Counted from the first letter of the stretch, positions 33,963-43,748 are shown. The stretch is 64,000 bases of DNA from Lacrimispora sphenoides (GCF_900105215.1 NZ_FOIP01000002.1:1054001-1118000), one strand, 5' to 3'. Program-made: numbers and translations. Notes: generated from the sequence alone by a model not told the origin.

Positions 33963-36274
33963 AACATACGCTGTTTATTAAATCCCTGCGGGATATGAAA
34001 AAATCCCTGGTCCAGTTTGTATCCATATTTTTAATGTCGATGATTGCCATCAGCATCGTAACAGGTCTGGACAGTATTTGGATGACGATGAAGCTGCGCT
34101 CCGAGGGCATGTATCAAAGCACAGGCTTATCAGACCTATGGCTGACGGCATCAAATCCGTCAGAGAGGGATATGTGGAAAGCAGAGCGCCTGAAAGGGGT
34201 AAAGAAAGCGGAAAGACGCCTGGTTATTAACTGTGATGCAGATCTTCCGGACTCCCCGGTATTACGGATTTATGCCATGCCCTCGGGCTATACGATGGAT
34301 ATGCCCTATAAGACGGAAGGCCGTCAGACGACAAAGCGCGGAGCTGTATTAGACCAGTCCTTTGCCAAAGCTCACGGCCTTTCTGTCGGGGATAAAATCA
34401 GTGTGAAGTTGAATGAAGTATGGCTTGAATTTCCCATTGAAGAGCTGGCGTTAAATAGTGAACATATATTATCCATTCAGGATTCCTCTTCTATGATTCC
34501 TGATTCCAGAAAATATGGCTTTATCATGGTGGATATTGAGGCTGTCGGCAAAGCATTCGGCGGTCAGAAGGTGTATAACCAGGTTTCTGTCCGCTTGACG
34601 GCTGATGCAAAGGAAGCTGATGTAAAAGCAGGATTGGAGCAGATATTCGGTGACCGTTTGGGAGGTATTGTAAATCATACAGATCATACCAGTCTGGAAA
34701 ATACCTATGCAAGAATGAATCTATTCCGAATTCTGTCAATGATATTCCCCAGTATTTTCTTTCTCGTTACGGCACTGATTACACTGAGCACCATGGTACG
34801 TCTGGTGGAGGATCAGAGGAATCAGATTGGTATTTTAAAAGCTTCCGGTTATGAGAAACGGGTGATCATGTGGCATTATACCTCCTATGGCATATATGTC
34901 GGAGTTTTGGGTGCAATTTCAGGCGTCATAGCAGGTCCAAATATCATAGGAAGAATTTTAATGAGCAACTTAAAATCGCTCTTTGTTTTTCCTGATTACA
35001 GTCTGGAACTGAATGTTGTTAAAATAATATTATGTACGCTGTTGATTGTGATCAGCACAGGAGGAATCTCCTGTTACTCCTGCTTAAAGCTTCTTGGGGA
35101 AGTTCCTGCAGAGCTGCTGCGGACAAAGCCTCCTAAAAAAGGGAATCATATTCTTCTGGAACGCTTTACCGGAATATGGGATTCCATGAAATTCAGCAGT
35201 AAGCTGGTTGCCAGGAATATTTCAAAGAATAAGGCCCGTATGGGAATGAGCATATTGGGGGTCATGGGCTGTTCCGGTCTGATCATAGGAGCCTTATCTT
35301 TAAAGACCATGATAAATGGTCTGTCAGAGCAGACGTTTGGCGAAATGTACACCTATGACCAGCGTCTGAAGCTGGACAGGGGAGTCAGCCACCGCTTTAT
35401 TAAAAATTTAAAGATTGATGGGGATTTTCAGGATATGGAGGAAACGAGTGTTCAGGTGACCACGGATTCCGGTATGAGGAAGGTGGTAAAACTGACGCTA
35501 TTGCCGGAAGAAAGTCCTCTGATATATCTGACTGACCTAAAAGGACAGCAGATTTCTGTACCGGATGAAGGAATCATTATCACCCGTAAACTTTCGGAGC
35601 TTTTAGGAGCATCCGAAGGAGACAGAGTAGAACTGAAAATACCTGGTGAAGGCAATAAAACGGTTAAGATAATAGGGATAGCCAGTATGACGATCGGTCA
35701 GGGTATCTATGCCCGCGACAGCTACTGGGAAGCCCTGGGCGGAGATTATGAGCCGGGTTATCTTCTGGTAAAATGGAATGCTGAGCCGGATCAGAACATA
35801 CTGAACAGCAGCAGGATCGTCCGCGCAGTTTTAAGAACCCAGCAGAAAAAGGATTTTGAATCGAATATCAATATTGTAAATGTTGCCGCAATCATGCTGA
35901 TTGTCAGCGGAAGCAGCCTGGCTTTTGTTGTTATTTATAATATGAGTAATTTAAACTTTTTTGAAAGAGTCCGGGATCTGGCAACACTGAAGGTCCTTGG
36001 ATTCTATGAAAAAGAAATACGCTATCTGGTGCTTTTTGAAAATTTCATATCAACAGTCGCCGGAATCGTCCTGGGGATACCGGTTGGTAAAATGATAACC
36101 ACTATTTTTGTTGCCGGATTCGGGGATGATTTTGATTTAAACGGCAGCCTGAGTATCGTAAACATTGGGATCTCAGCAGTGATGACCCTGTTATTCATGA
36201 TTTTGGTTAACACAGTTGTATCAAGAAAAATGAAACGGATTGATATGCTGGAAGCACTGAAAAGCGTAGAATAA
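33956..36274 (+). CDS. ABC transporter permease with two FtsX domains
   Basis: This 772-residue MacB/FtsX-type permease has a first membrane helix near 20-40 (FVSIFLMSMIAISIVTGL) and a large extracytoplasmic domain. A group of three helices lies around 265-370 (IFPSIFFLVTALITLSTMVRL), another helix after residue 425, and a second outer domain follows. The final FtsX group starts at about 640 (VNVAAIMLIVSGSSLAFVV). Two FtsX units in one chain are common in Firmicutes. The start overlaps the end of the ATPase gene, indicating coupled translation. The next gene, a lipoprotein adaptor, follows after 16 bp. Probably exports a lipid, peptide or drug. Confidence 0.9.
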   Translation: MVKHTLFIKSLRDMKKSLVQFVSIFLMSMIAISIVTGLDSIWMTMKLRSEGMYQSTGLSDLWLTASNPSERDMWKAERLKGVKKAERRLVINCDADLPDSPVLRIYAMPSGYTMDMPYKTEGRQTTKRGAVLDQSFAKAHGLSVGDKISVKLNEVWLEFPIEELALNSEHILSIQDSSSMIPDSRKYGFIMVDIEAVGKAFGGQKVYNQVSVRLTADAKEADVKAGLEQIFGDRLGGIVNHTDHTSLENTYARMNLFRILSMIFPSIFFLVTALITLSTMVRLVEDQRNQIGILKASGYEKRVIMWHYTSYGIYVGVLGAISGVIAGPNIIGRILMSNLKSLFVFPDYSLELNVVKIILCTLLIVISTGGISCYSCLKLLGEVPAELLRTKPPKKGNHILLERFTGIWDSMKFSSKLVARNISKNKARMGMSILGVMGCSGLIIGALSLKTMINGLSEQTFGEMYTYDQRLKLDRGVSHRFIKNLKIDGDFQDMEETSVQVTTDSGMRKVVKLTLLPEESPLIYLTDLKGQQISVPDEGIIITRKLSELLGASEGDRVELKIPGEGNKTVKIIGIASMTIGQGIYARDSYWEALGGDYEPGYLLVKWNAEPDQNILNSSRIVRAVLRTQQKKDFESNINIVNVAAIMLIVSGSSLAFVVIYNMSNLNFFERVRDLATLKVLGFYEKEIRYLVLFENFISTVAGIVLGIPVGKMITTIFVAGFGDDFDLNGSLSIVNIGISAVMTLLFMILVNTVVSRKMKRIDMLEALKSVE

Positions 36275-36290
36275 TCGAGGAGGATGAAGA

Positions 36291-37313
36291 ATGAAAAAGA
36301 AATATATTTGGAAACATGGTGTTGCAATGTTCCTGTGTGCAAGCCTGCTGGTGACGGGATGCGGCGGAAAGAAAGCAGATAGCGCCGGTGAAAGACAGCA
36401 GGCGGAGACGGAACAGGAGCAAAACAGAGAGATCGATGCCTGGGGTGAAGTAAAATACCGCACTTCTTACCAGATGGTCATTGATTTTCCGGCAATTGTG
36501 GATTCGATAGAAGTGAAAGAAGGAGATGTGGTCCATAAAGGAGATGTCCTTGCAATATTAAATATGGATGAGTTTACAAAGACAATTGCCAAACTGGAAG
36601 ATCAGAGAACTGCAGGGGAAGCGGCTTTAGAAGGAATTGATCAGAATACTGCCGGCGTAACGGCTCAGATCGGCTCGCAGAGAAGAAATGTGGAGGTAGC
36701 CCAGACAGATTTGAATCATGCAAAGGTATTATTTGATGCAGGGGATATCTCTAAAACAGATTATGACAAATATGTGACTAATTTAGAATCCCAGAAAGCC
36801 GGCTTAAAAGTGCTGGAGGTTCAGTTGGATCAGCTGACAAAGAGCAACAGCAGCAACTTAAACCAACAGGCCAGCAGCAATGCGGCCCTTGATAAGGAAC
36901 TGGATATTTATAAGTCTCGACTGAATAAGCCTTATTTGAAAGGAAATCAGATCGTTTCCAATGTAGAGAATGGAATCGTTAAAAATATAACGGTAGAAAA
37001 TGGGACAATTCTCGGCAGTGATTCAAAACAGATACTGGTTATGGATATCATTGACCAGGATTCTGCATACATCAGTGCGGAAGTTGACGAAGAGTATATC
37101 AGTGAGATCACTTTGGATTCTTCGGTCAGGATCGTTCCGGTCATGAATCCGGATTTGGAGCTGAAAGGTTCCGTATCCCAGATTGCTGCCATGGCGGAGG
37201 AAAAGGACGGAAACCGGATTATAAAGGTTTGGGTCCTGCCTGATGATGAGGAAAAAATATTAAAGCCGGGATATACGGTAGATGTTTATTTTACAGATAA
37301 GGAACCGGAATAA
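36291..37313 (+). CDS. HlyD/MacA-like adaptor lipoprotein
   Basis: This 340-residue membrane-fusion-type protein starts with a lipoprotein signal, KHGVAMFLCASLLVTGCGG, with the lipidated Cys at about residue 24. A biotinyl-lipoyl-like strand pair follows (VDSIEVKEGDVVHKGDVLAIL), then a coiled-coil of about 100 residues (KTIAKLEDQRTAGEAALEG through VLEVQLDQLTKSN). The second half-lipoyl motif is NGIVKNITVENGTIL, and a beta-barrel domain ends the protein. In Gram-positives such adaptors work at the outer face of the membrane with a MacB-like permease. It is the third gene of the TetR-controlled operon. A GGAGG site is present. Confidence 0.9.
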   Translation: MKKKYIWKHGVAMFLCASLLVTGCGGKKADSAGERQQAETEQEQNREIDAWGEVKYRTSYQMVIDFPAIVDSIEVKEGDVVHKGDVLAILNMDEFTKTIAKLEDQRTAGEAALEGIDQNTAGVTAQIGSQRRNVEVAQTDLNHAKVLFDAGDISKTDYDKYVTNLESQKAGLKVLEVQLDQLTKSNSSNLNQQASSNAALDKELDIYKSRLNKPYLKGNQIVSNVENGIVKNITVENGTILGSDSKQILVMDIIDQDSAYISAEVDEEYISEITLDSSVRIVPVMNPDLELKGSVSQIAAMAEEKDGNRIIKVWVLPDDEEKILKPGYTVDVYFTDKEPE

Positions 37314-37376
37314 AAAACTAATAAAGAGCTTCCCGGGACACGGAAGAATATTCGGTGAAAGCTGAGGATAAAGAAG

Positions 37377-37404
37377 TTGACAAATTTGGAATATACAATA
37401 TACT
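37377..37404 (+). promoter_or_regulatory. Promoter of the RpiR-type regulator gene
   Basis: TTGACA (37377-37382) and TATACT (37399-37404), spacing 16 bp, lie about 48 bp before the regulator start. Confidence 0.65.
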
Positions 37405-37451
37405 TACTATAAAAGAAATATAGACATTTCTTGCATTGGGGATGATGATGG

Positions 37452-38267
37452 ATGTATATTGTAGCTTATCGTTTGTTAAATTTACTGAATGACTGTGAGT
37501 TTGGTTCTACGGATGCACATATCGCGAAAAATCTGCTGGATATGATATACGAGGTTGAATTTATGCCGATTGATCAGGTCGCGGCAAAATGCCACATTTC
37601 CAAGTCAACACTTTCTAAATTCATAAAGCGCCTTGGTTTTGAGGATTACAAAGAGTTTAGGGATAATGTGAGGAATGAGAAGAAAAGAAGCAGATATACC
37701 GGAAACGAACAAAAATTGTCGATGAACGAGTTTATTGAAGCACAAGGAATTGAACGATATTTGAATATCCTATCTGGTGATATTAAGAATTTTCTGTCCG
37801 GAATTAATATGGTACAGATTCAAAAACTGGCAGAAGCAATTTATGATTATGATAAAGTTGCTGCATTCGGAGCCGTTTATTCGGAAACGGTTGCTATGGA
37901 TTTTATGTATATGTTTGCTGAGGAGAGGAAATATATAAAAACAAATCTCTTTGATACAAAGCAGGAACAATTTATTAATCAGGCAGATGAGGATACTCTG
38001 ATTATTATATTTTCTAATTCTGGACAGTACATCTATCGGGATGGGCTGAAAGCTTTGAATTCATCCAAATTATTTATCAAAAAAACCAAGGGCCGGATAG
38101 CACTTATTACTTCGAACAAAGCGGCTGCATATGACCCCTGTATCACATACCCGGTCTTATATCACTTAACGACGGATGTGCAGAATCATCTGATTGTTGA
38201 ACGTATCGTCGTGAATCTGATTGTGGACAGCTACAGAAAAGTCAGGATAGAGAAAAGTGAAAAATAG
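37452..38267 (+). CDS. MurR/RpiR-family transcriptional regulator
   Basis: This 271-residue regulator has an N-terminal RpiR helix-turn-helix (about 1-75: PIDQVAAKCHISKSTLSKFI then KRLGFEDYKEFR). A SIS sugar-phosphate-binding domain covers about residues 110-255 (KVAAFGAVYSETVAMDF; EDTLIIIFSNSGQYIY). Such proteins sense phosphosugars and control sugar import and catabolism genes. It is monocistronic, with its own promoter and a terminator just downstream, directly before a mannose-family PTS operon that it probably regulates. The ribosome site is weak (GGGGATGATG). Confidence 0.9.
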   Translation: MYIVAYRLLNLLNDCEFGSTDAHIAKNLLDMIYEVEFMPIDQVAAKCHISKSTLSKFIKRLGFEDYKEFRDNVRNEKKRSRYTGNEQKLSMNEFIEAQGIERYLNILSGDIKNFLSGINMVQIQKLAEAIYDYDKVAAFGAVYSETVAMDFMYMFAEERKYIKTNLFDTKQEQFINQADEDTLIIIFSNSGQYIYRDGLKALNSSKLFIKKTKGRIALITSNKAAAYDPCITYPVLYHLTTDVQNHLIVERIVVNLIVDSYRKVRIEKSEK

Positions 38268-38283
38268 ATAAACCGATAAAAGA

Positions 38284-38312
38284 CAGACTTTCATGAAGAG
38301 TCTGTTTTTTTT
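38284..38312 (+). terminator. Intrinsic terminator after the RpiR-type gene
   Basis: CAGACT (38284-38289) pairs with AGTCTG (38299-38304), followed by a run of eight T. Confidence 0.85.
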
Positions 38313-38363
38313 GTTAAAAATAACTAAATTTTGTTTGGATAATTAAGGTGAAGTTGCTAAAAA

Positions 38364-38383
38364 AGTTTCCAAAAAGCGAAATT
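38364..38383. promoter_or_regulatory. Possible operator of the PTS operon
   Basis: AGTTTC (38364-38369) and GAAATT (38378-38383) form an inverted repeat with one mismatch and 8-bp spacing, in the region before the PTS operon. It could be bound by the RpiR-type regulator. Confidence 0.35.
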
Positions 38384-38472
38384 CAAAGATTTTTGAAATG
38401 ATTTTATTTATAATGAGTTGCAAGTCGTTATGTATAATAAGTTGTTAAATTTAGTCATGAAAGGAGTTAGAG

Positions 38473-38493
38473 ATGTACGAGGGCTATAAATAG
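38473..38493 (+). other. Tiny leader ORF before the PTS operon
   Basis: AAAGGAG is followed by ATG and MYEGYK-stop. The segment GGCTA...TAGCC inside it can form a small hairpin. It lies 67 bp before the first PTS gene. It may be a chance ORF. Confidence 0.35.
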
Positions 38494-38559
38494 CCGTAGA
38501 ATTATGGGGAGGGTGACATTGCCAATAAAAAGATAGTGAAAACGTTAGGAGGAAGGGAT

Positions 38560-39462
38560 ATGTATTTTATTATTGCTTCGCATGGCGAATATGCCGAGGC
38601 CTGTAAAAAGAGCTGCGAAATGATTACTGGAGCAGCACCCCAGTTTTTAGTAGTGACTTTTACAGAAGAAATGACGAAAGAATCGGTTGAGAGTGCTTAC
38701 AGAAAGATTCTTGAGGAAAAAGGAGCAGAACAGTGTCAGGCGATTATTACTGACATAAAGGGGGGGACGCCTTATAATGCAGCAATTGTCATAAGACATG
38801 AGTATCCATCTGTTGCGCTGGTATCAGGACTATGTCTGGGCATGCTGATTGCATTGAATGTAGGTGATACGCTGGAGAATGCGATTGAACAGTCAAGGGA
38901 AATAATTACCGGAGAAGGGGTATCTGCCGTAAAACAGACTACGAAAGTAGTTGAATCTTCTGAACCGGTGGAAAATAACGGGATCGTGAATTTCAGACTG
39001 GATGAACGTCTGATTCACGGTCAGGTGGCAACCTTCTGGACACGTACTCTAGGCGTTACAAGAATTATGATAGTAGACAACAATATCTTGATTGATGAAA
39101 TTGGCAAAAATGCTCTGCAGGCAGCAGTTCCGTCAGGTATCAGGCTAAGCGTCCTGTCAGTAGCTAATGCAGCGAGGAGGCTGAACAAAGGTGCGTACGC
39201 AGGACAGAGAGTATTCCTCATAGTAAGGAGGACGGATACAATCCGTGAATTACTTGATGCAGGGGTCAAAGTAAAGGAAGTAAACATTGGAAACATGGGA
39301 GTGAAAGACGGACGGAAGCAAATAACTAAATCCGTATACTGCACGAAGGAAGAAATTAAGGATATTCTGGATATAGAGAAATCCGGCGTGCGGGTATATG
39401 CCCAGATGGTACCGAATGACGATAAGAAGAAATTCACATCTTTTTTAAACAAGGAGGCATAG
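38560..39462 (+). CDS. PTS mannose-family EIIAB fusion
   Basis: This 300-residue fusion has an EIIA domain (about 1-130) opening IIASHGEYAEACKKS with the phospho-His in ASHG, and TDIKGGTPYNAA. After a short linker the EIIB domain (about 145-300) has its phospho-His in FRLDERLIHGQVATFW. Phosphate passes from HPr to EIIA, then EIIB, then the imported sugar. The start ATG is chosen for its AGGAGGAAGG site. EIIC and EIID follow directly. Specificity cannot be read; the SIS-domain and CutC neighbours hint at an amino sugar or another uncommon hexose. The operon is likely controlled by the upstream RpiR-type regulator. Confidence 0.92.
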   Translation: MYFIIASHGEYAEACKKSCEMITGAAPQFLVVTFTEEMTKESVESAYRKILEEKGAEQCQAIITDIKGGTPYNAAIVIRHEYPSVALVSGLCLGMLIALNVGDTLENAIEQSREIITGEGVSAVKQTTKVVESSEPVENNGIVNFRLDERLIHGQVATFWTRTLGVTRIMIVDNNILIDEIGKNALQAAVPSGIRLSVLSVANAARRLNKGAYAGQRVFLIVRRTDTIRELLDAGVKVKEVNIGNMGVKDGRKQITKSVYCTKEEIKDILDIEKSGVRVYAQMVPNDDKKKFTSFLNKEA

Positions 39463-39465
39463 AGA

Positions 39466-40269
39466 ATGGGAATTCAAGTGTGGCAGATTCTAGTATTGAC
39501 ATTATTAGCTTTCTTTTTTATTTGTGAAGGATTATCTACTTCTATATTTGCAAACCAACCGGTTATCATTGGGACAATTACCGGTATTGTTATGGGCGAT
39601 ATAGGAACAGGACTGGCAGTAGGGGCGACTCTTCAGCTGATGATCCTTGGAGTAGGTACATATGGAGGGGCATCCATACCTGATTATGTAACTGGAGCCA
39701 TGATTGGGACCGTATTTGCAATCACGTCGGGAAAAGGAATGGAGTTTGGTATGGGACTGGCGGTGCCTGTAGGACTTTTGATGGTACAGCTTGATGTCCT
39801 TGCAAGATTTTCCAATGTGTTCTTTTCCAAGAGAGTCGAGGCAGCAATAGAAAGATTGGACTTTAAGGGGATTACAAGGAATACATGGCTGGGAGCTTTT
39901 TCGTGGGGGCTTTCCAGAGCAATTCCGGTTTTCCTGATGTTGATTTTCGGGCAGAACCTTGTAAATGCCATTACAGAGTATATGCCGGAATGGTTAATGA
40001 GCGGTCTGTCAGTTGCAGGAGGACTGCTTCCTGCAGTGGGCATTGCAATCCTGCTTAGATATCTTCCTGTTAAAAATTACATTGCTTATCTGCTCATTGG
40101 ATTCATTGCAGCAGCGTACTTGAAAGTACCTATGGTTGGAGTAGCAATCATGGGAGTTGCATTAGCAATCATCGCATTTAAGCAGGAGGCGGCGAAAAAC
40201 CAGAACGTTGTTGTAGTAAATCAGGGTGCAGTTCAGGAGGGATTGTTAGATGGAGAATATGAAGATTAA
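39466..40269 (+). CDS. PTS mannose-family EIIC membrane subunit
   Basis: This 267-residue integral membrane protein has about seven hydrophobic segments. Motifs typical of ManY-type EIIC are QPVIIGTITGIVMGDIGTGL, GATLQLMILGVGTYGGASIP and DYVTGAMIGTVFA near the start. It forms the sugar channel together with EIID. The start follows the EIIAB stop by 3 bp with AAGGAGG; its 3' end overlaps the EIID start by 20 bp. Confidence 0.93.
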   Translation: MGIQVWQILVLTLLAFFFICEGLSTSIFANQPVIIGTITGIVMGDIGTGLAVGATLQLMILGVGTYGGASIPDYVTGAMIGTVFAITSGKGMEFGMGLAVPVGLLMVQLDVLARFSNVFFSKRVEAAIERLDFKGITRNTWLGAFSWGLSRAIPVFLMLIFGQNLVNAITEYMPEWLMSGLSVAGGLLPAVGIAILLRYLPVKNYIAYLLIGFIAAAYLKVPMVGVAIMGVALAIIAFKQEAAKNQNVVVVNQGAVQEGLLDGEYED

Positions 40270-41071
40270 TCAGGAAAAGATTACAAGCCAGGATATAAAT
40301 AGTGTAAGCAAACGATGGATTCTGGCATCACAGATTACATGGAACTATGAAAAGATGATGGCAATAGGCTATCTATATTCCATACTCCCGGTTCTGCGTA
40401 AATTATATAAAAAAGATGATGAGTTAAAAGCAGCAATGAGAAATCATGTGCAGTTTTTTAACACGACTCCCCATATGGGCGGATTTATACTGGGCATTGA
40501 TGTTGCAACAGAGGCAGAAGGAAAAAACAGCAGCACAGATGGGGTTGAAACCGCAAATGGCATTAAAACAGGTCTGATGGGGCCTTTTGCAGGCGTCGGT
40601 GATACCATATTTGGAGTCCTGATACCGACGATTTGCGGTTCCATAGCCGCATATATGGGACAGCAGGGGAATGTGACAGGTGTCGTTATCTGGATATTGG
40701 TTAACATTGCAATCATGGCATTCCGTTATATCACAGTTGGAATTGGATACAGAGAGGGAACAAAATTAATTGTTTCTGCAAAAGATAAACTGGACGCATT
40801 GACAAGTGCGGCAACACTGCTTGGTATTACCGTGGTCGGTGCTTTGATTCCGACTGTAGTAAATGCGAATGTTACAGCAACGTTTATATCTGGAGATGTC
40901 ACTTTGGCAGGACAGGACATTTTAGACCAGATCATGCCAAGCCTTGTTCCGGTTCTGGTTGTAGCCGCGATCTATGTTTTACTTGGTAAGAAAAAGATGA
41001 CCTCTACGAAGGCAATCTTGATTGTTATGGCAGCATCCATCATATTTGCTGCAATTGGATTTTTGGGATAA
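40250..41071 (+). CDS. PTS mannose-family EIID membrane subunit
   Basis: This 273-residue EIID subunit carries the landmarks [59 protein letters not shown] and GYREGTKLI. It is typical in length, with membrane helices in the C-terminal half. It overlaps the EIIC gene and has an AGGAGGG site within it, so translation is coupled. It completes the PTS transporter. Confidence 0.93.
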   Translation: MENMKINQEKITSQDINSVSKRWILASQITWNYEKMMAIGYLYSILPVLRKLYKKDDELKAAMRNHVQFFNTTPHMGGFILGIDVATEAEGKNSSTDGVETANGIKTGLMGPFAGVGDTIFGVLIPTICGSIAAYMGQQGNVTGVVIWILVNIAIMAFRYITVGIGYREGTKLIVSAKDKLDALTSAATLLGITVVGALIPTVVNANVTATFISGDVTLAGQDILDQIMPSLVPVLVVAAIYVLLGKKKMTSTKAILIVMAASIIFAAIGFLG

Positions 41072-41160
41072 ACAGACAACATATCGTTTCCAGCAATGGG
41101 CAGAAATGTTCCGGTCAGGGAATGGTGGATAAATTAAATGATACAGTTAGGAGAGATATT

Positions 41161-41865
41161 ATGGGATTAGAGTTTTTTAACAAATCAAAAAAGATTATGG
41201 AACAACTGGAGGCAGCAGAACAGGAGCACATTCATGAGGCGGCTATATTAGTTTCTGATTCTATCAGAAACGGAGGAATCCTGCAGGCATTTGGTAGCGG
41301 GCATTCCTATGCAGGTGCAATTGAAGTATGCGGAAGAGCAGGAGGCTTGATTCCAAGCAAGCTTATCCGTGACAAGGCGGAAGGAATGTATGAGAGTGTG
41401 GAAGGTAATGCTCCGTTTTTAATGCGGCAGGTGAACATAGGAGAGAATGATATTTTCATTCTGATCTCTAACTCCGGCAGAAACCCATTCGCAATAGAAA
41501 TGGCTGATTACATAAAGAAAAAAGGCAACAAGCTGATCGTAGTAACTGCACTGGAAGTATCAAAAAGCTCAACTTCCAGACATTCTTCCGGTAAGCTTTT
41601 ATATGAGTTCGCAGATGTGGTTTTGGATAACCATTCCACATTTGGGGATGCAGCCCTGGAAGTTGAAGGGTTGGACTACAAAGTTTGCGGAACCTCTTCA
41701 CTCAGCACATGCCTTCTTCTGCAGCAAATGATTTATGAAGCGGTACAAGATATGATGGCAAAAGGATATGAGCCTCCGGTTTACAAGAGCGCTAATATTG
41801 ACGGAGGAAGAGAATTTAATAATACTCTTGAACAGAAATATGCAGATAGAATCTGGCATATTTAA
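41161..41865 (+). CDS. SIS-domain sugar isomerase-like protein (UPF0309 type)
   Basis: This 234-residue SIS-domain protein shows [21 protein letters not shown] for phosphosugar binding (about residue 33-53) and [20 protein letters not shown], then [13 protein letters not shown]. Such stand-alone SIS proteins bind or isomerise phosphorylated (amino) sugars; it resembles the UPF0309 group. The ATG at 41161 has AGGAGAG upstream and is preferred over a frame starting 13 codons earlier. It lies 90 bp after EIID and probably processes the sugar phosphate delivered by the PTS. Confidence 0.85.
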   Translation: MGLEFFNKSKKIMEQLEAAEQEHIHEAAILVSDSIRNGGILQAFGSGHSYAGAIEVCGRAGGLIPSKLIRDKAEGMYESVEGNAPFLMRQVNIGENDIFILISNSGRNPFAIEMADYIKKKGNKLIVVTALEVSKSSTSRHSSGKLLYEFADVVLDNHSTFGDAALEVEGLDYKVCGTSSLSTCLLLQQMIYEAVQDMMAKGYEPPVYKSANIDGGREFNNTLEQKYADRIWHI

Positions 41866-41994
41866 AAACAAAGAGTGCCTGTGATTTACCATTACGATTA
41901 TTTAAGGAAAGAAGTTATGGATCAAAGCATATCAGCGATAGAATAGGCAGGCGAGTTTCTGGTAAAATAATGATTCTGAGAGTATGAGGTTATT

Positions 41995-42750
41995 ATGAAG
42001 CATTCGGTATTAGAAGTATGTGCAGATTGTGTGCAGTCTGCGGTAAATGCGGATAACGCAGGAGCAGACAGGATTGAGCTTTGCAGCAATTTGGTAATCG
42101 GCGGTGTGACTCCTGGAATGGCGCTGTTTAAGCTGGTAAAAAAATATACGGATATAAAAGTCCGTGTCCTTCTGCGTCCCAGATACGGTGATTATTGTTA
42201 TAATGCTTATGAATTTGAACAATTAAAAGAAGAAGTACAGATGTATCGTGAGTTGGGAGCTGACGGTGTGGTAATGGGAATTTTAAGGCCGGATGGCAGA
42301 CTGGACGAGGGAAGAATGTCCGAACTGATAAAATTAGCCGGAGACATGGACACTGCACTTCACAGAGCATATGATGCCTGCATAAACCCAATGGAAACGA
42401 TGGAACAGGCAGTTTCTTTGGGAATGGAAACCATTTTGACTGGCGGACAATGTGGCAATGCATGGGACGGCAGAGAGATGTTAAAAGAGCTTTATGAGAA
42501 AAGTGAAGGAAGAATCGAAATCCTGGCAGCAGGAGGGATTAATGCTGAAGTAATGGATAAATTAATTCCTCTTACCGGAATCACCTCTTATCATATGTCC
42601 GGAAAAATTGAGGTGGGAAGCATGATGACATATCGAAAAGCAGGAAGTAGCATGGGGCTTCCTGAAAGAGATGAATATGCCCTTTGGCAGACATCAGAGG
42701 AAAAAGCAAAACAGGCTGTTCAAGTTTTAAAAAATGTTTCGATTAAGTAA
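41995..42750 (+). CDS. cutC: CutC-family TIM-barrel protein
   Basis: This 251-residue protein opens LEVCADCVQSAVNADNAGAD then RIELCSNLVIGGVTPG, and has VRVLLRPRYGDYCYNAYEF, VVMGILRPDGRLD, LHRAYDACINPMETME and ILTGGQCGNAWDG, the clear signatures of CutC. The family was named for copper homeostasis in E. coli, but a real role in copper is doubtful. Here it follows a PTS operon and SIS-domain protein, suggesting a role in sugar metabolism. The gap of 129 bp holds no clear terminator, so it may be co-transcribed. It is followed by a terminator. Confidence 0.92.
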   Translation: MKHSVLEVCADCVQSAVNADNAGADRIELCSNLVIGGVTPGMALFKLVKKYTDIKVRVLLRPRYGDYCYNAYEFEQLKEEVQMYRELGADGVVMGILRPDGRLDEGRMSELIKLAGDMDTALHRAYDACINPMETMEQAVSLGMETILTGGQCGNAWDGREMLKELYEKSEGRIEILAAGGINAEVMDKLIPLTGITSYHMSGKIEVGSMMTYRKAGSSMGLPERDEYALWQTSEEKAKQAVQVLKNVSIK

Positions 42751-42884
42751 AGCGAAATAGAATTCCGGCAGGGGCTGTGTTCTGATTATTAAGTATACAG
42801 CTCTAGAAATCAAAGACTGGTTTCAACTGCCCTGGAGTATTTAAGTTTTAACAATGCTGGCAGATTATTTTAAATCTAATTTAG

Positions 42885-42913
42885 AGAGAGGTGTTCAATC
42901 CCCTCTCTTTTTG
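42885..42913 (+). terminator. Intrinsic terminator after cutC
   Basis: AGAGAGG (42885-42891) pairs with CCTCTCT (42902-42908), followed by T residues. Confidence 0.75.
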
Positions 42914-42983
42914 ATACCCCAAAAGACACTGATGGGATTGCCAGCTGACCATTTGATGTCATAGATGTTGAGGGTAAAGTACG

Positions 42984-43012
42984 TTGCTAAAAGAAATTAA
43001 CTATGGTATACT
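42984..43012 (+). promoter_or_regulatory. Promoter of the Crp/Fnr-type gene
   Basis: TTGCTA (42984-42989) and TATACT (43007-43012) with 17-bp spacing, 30 bp before the regulator start. Confidence 0.6.
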
Positions 43013-43041
43013 TTGTATATAATTAATGTATATGAAATGGG

Positions 43042-43725
43042 GTGAACGATATAAATTTTGATACAGGTAATCTAATGGTACCACTTGAACCGAATGTAGA
43101 ACTTGAAGATCTGATAAAACAATATGGTAAAGAATGTGTTTATCCAGCTAGGCATATTTTTTTAGAGCCAGGTACATATTTAAAAGAAGTCATATACATT
43201 AAAAGTGGTAGAACGCGACACTACATGATGGGAAGTGACGGAGCCGAAAAAATTCTTTATACATTAAGTGACGGTTGGTTCTTTGGAGAGACACCCTGTT
43301 CGGTTAAGGAACCCACTGGATTATTTTCTAAAACAGAGATCAAGACGACCTTATATAAAATTCCTTCATCTATTTATCAAGAATTATTAGACAACAATAA
43401 GTTATTTCGTGATGCTGTATTTGAAAGTTATTCAAAAAAAATGCTGATAATGAGATATGAAATAGCTAATTTAACCTTTAATTCCTGTAAAGACAGACTG
43501 AAAAAACTTTTTTGTTCTACTATAGATACATCAGAAATAGTCGAAAATAAGTGGTATAAACTAAAGGTCTCTTATACACAATACGAATTGAGTACGATTG
43601 TTGGAGGCGCTAGAGTTACTGTTAACAAGTTAATAAATGAACTTTGTTCAGATGGGTTTATACGAATTTTAAATAGAAATATTCAGGTTAATGTTGCAAA
43701 ATGTAAAGATTATTCTGATAATTGA
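43042..43725 (+). CDS. Crp/Fnr-family transcriptional regulator
   Basis: This 227-residue regulator has a cyclic-nucleotide-binding-like beta-barrel in the N-terminal half (about 25-120: RHIFLEPGTYLKEVIYIKSG, LSDGWFFGETPC). The long dimerisation helix includes FESYSKKMLIMRYEIANL, and a C-terminal helix-turn-helix (SYTQYELSTIVGGARVTVNK then LINELCSDGFI) follows. There is no N-terminal Cys cluster as in FNR, so oxygen sensing through Fe-S is unlikely. The GTG start at 43042 is used; an ATG 11 codons later is possible. It is followed by its own terminator and then, 325 bp on, the catabolic TRAP cluster, which it probably controls. Confidence 0.88.
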   Translation: MNDINFDTGNLMVPLEPNVELEDLIKQYGKECVYPARHIFLEPGTYLKEVIYIKSGRTRHYMMGSDGAEKILYTLSDGWFFGETPCSVKEPTGLFSKTEIKTTLYKIPSSIYQELLDNNKLFRDAVFESYSKKMLIMRYEIANLTFNSCKDRLKKLFCSTIDTSEIVENKWYKLKVSYTQYELSTIVGGARVTVNKLINELCSDGFIRILNRNIQVNVAKCKDYSDN

Positions 43726-43748
43726 ACTAAAATGGAAAAATAATATTG

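Noticed and set aside
36022..36536. Minus-strand ORFs opposite the permease/adaptor junction
   Set aside because: Low-complexity Phe/Ser-rich translations, typical shadows of coding DNA.
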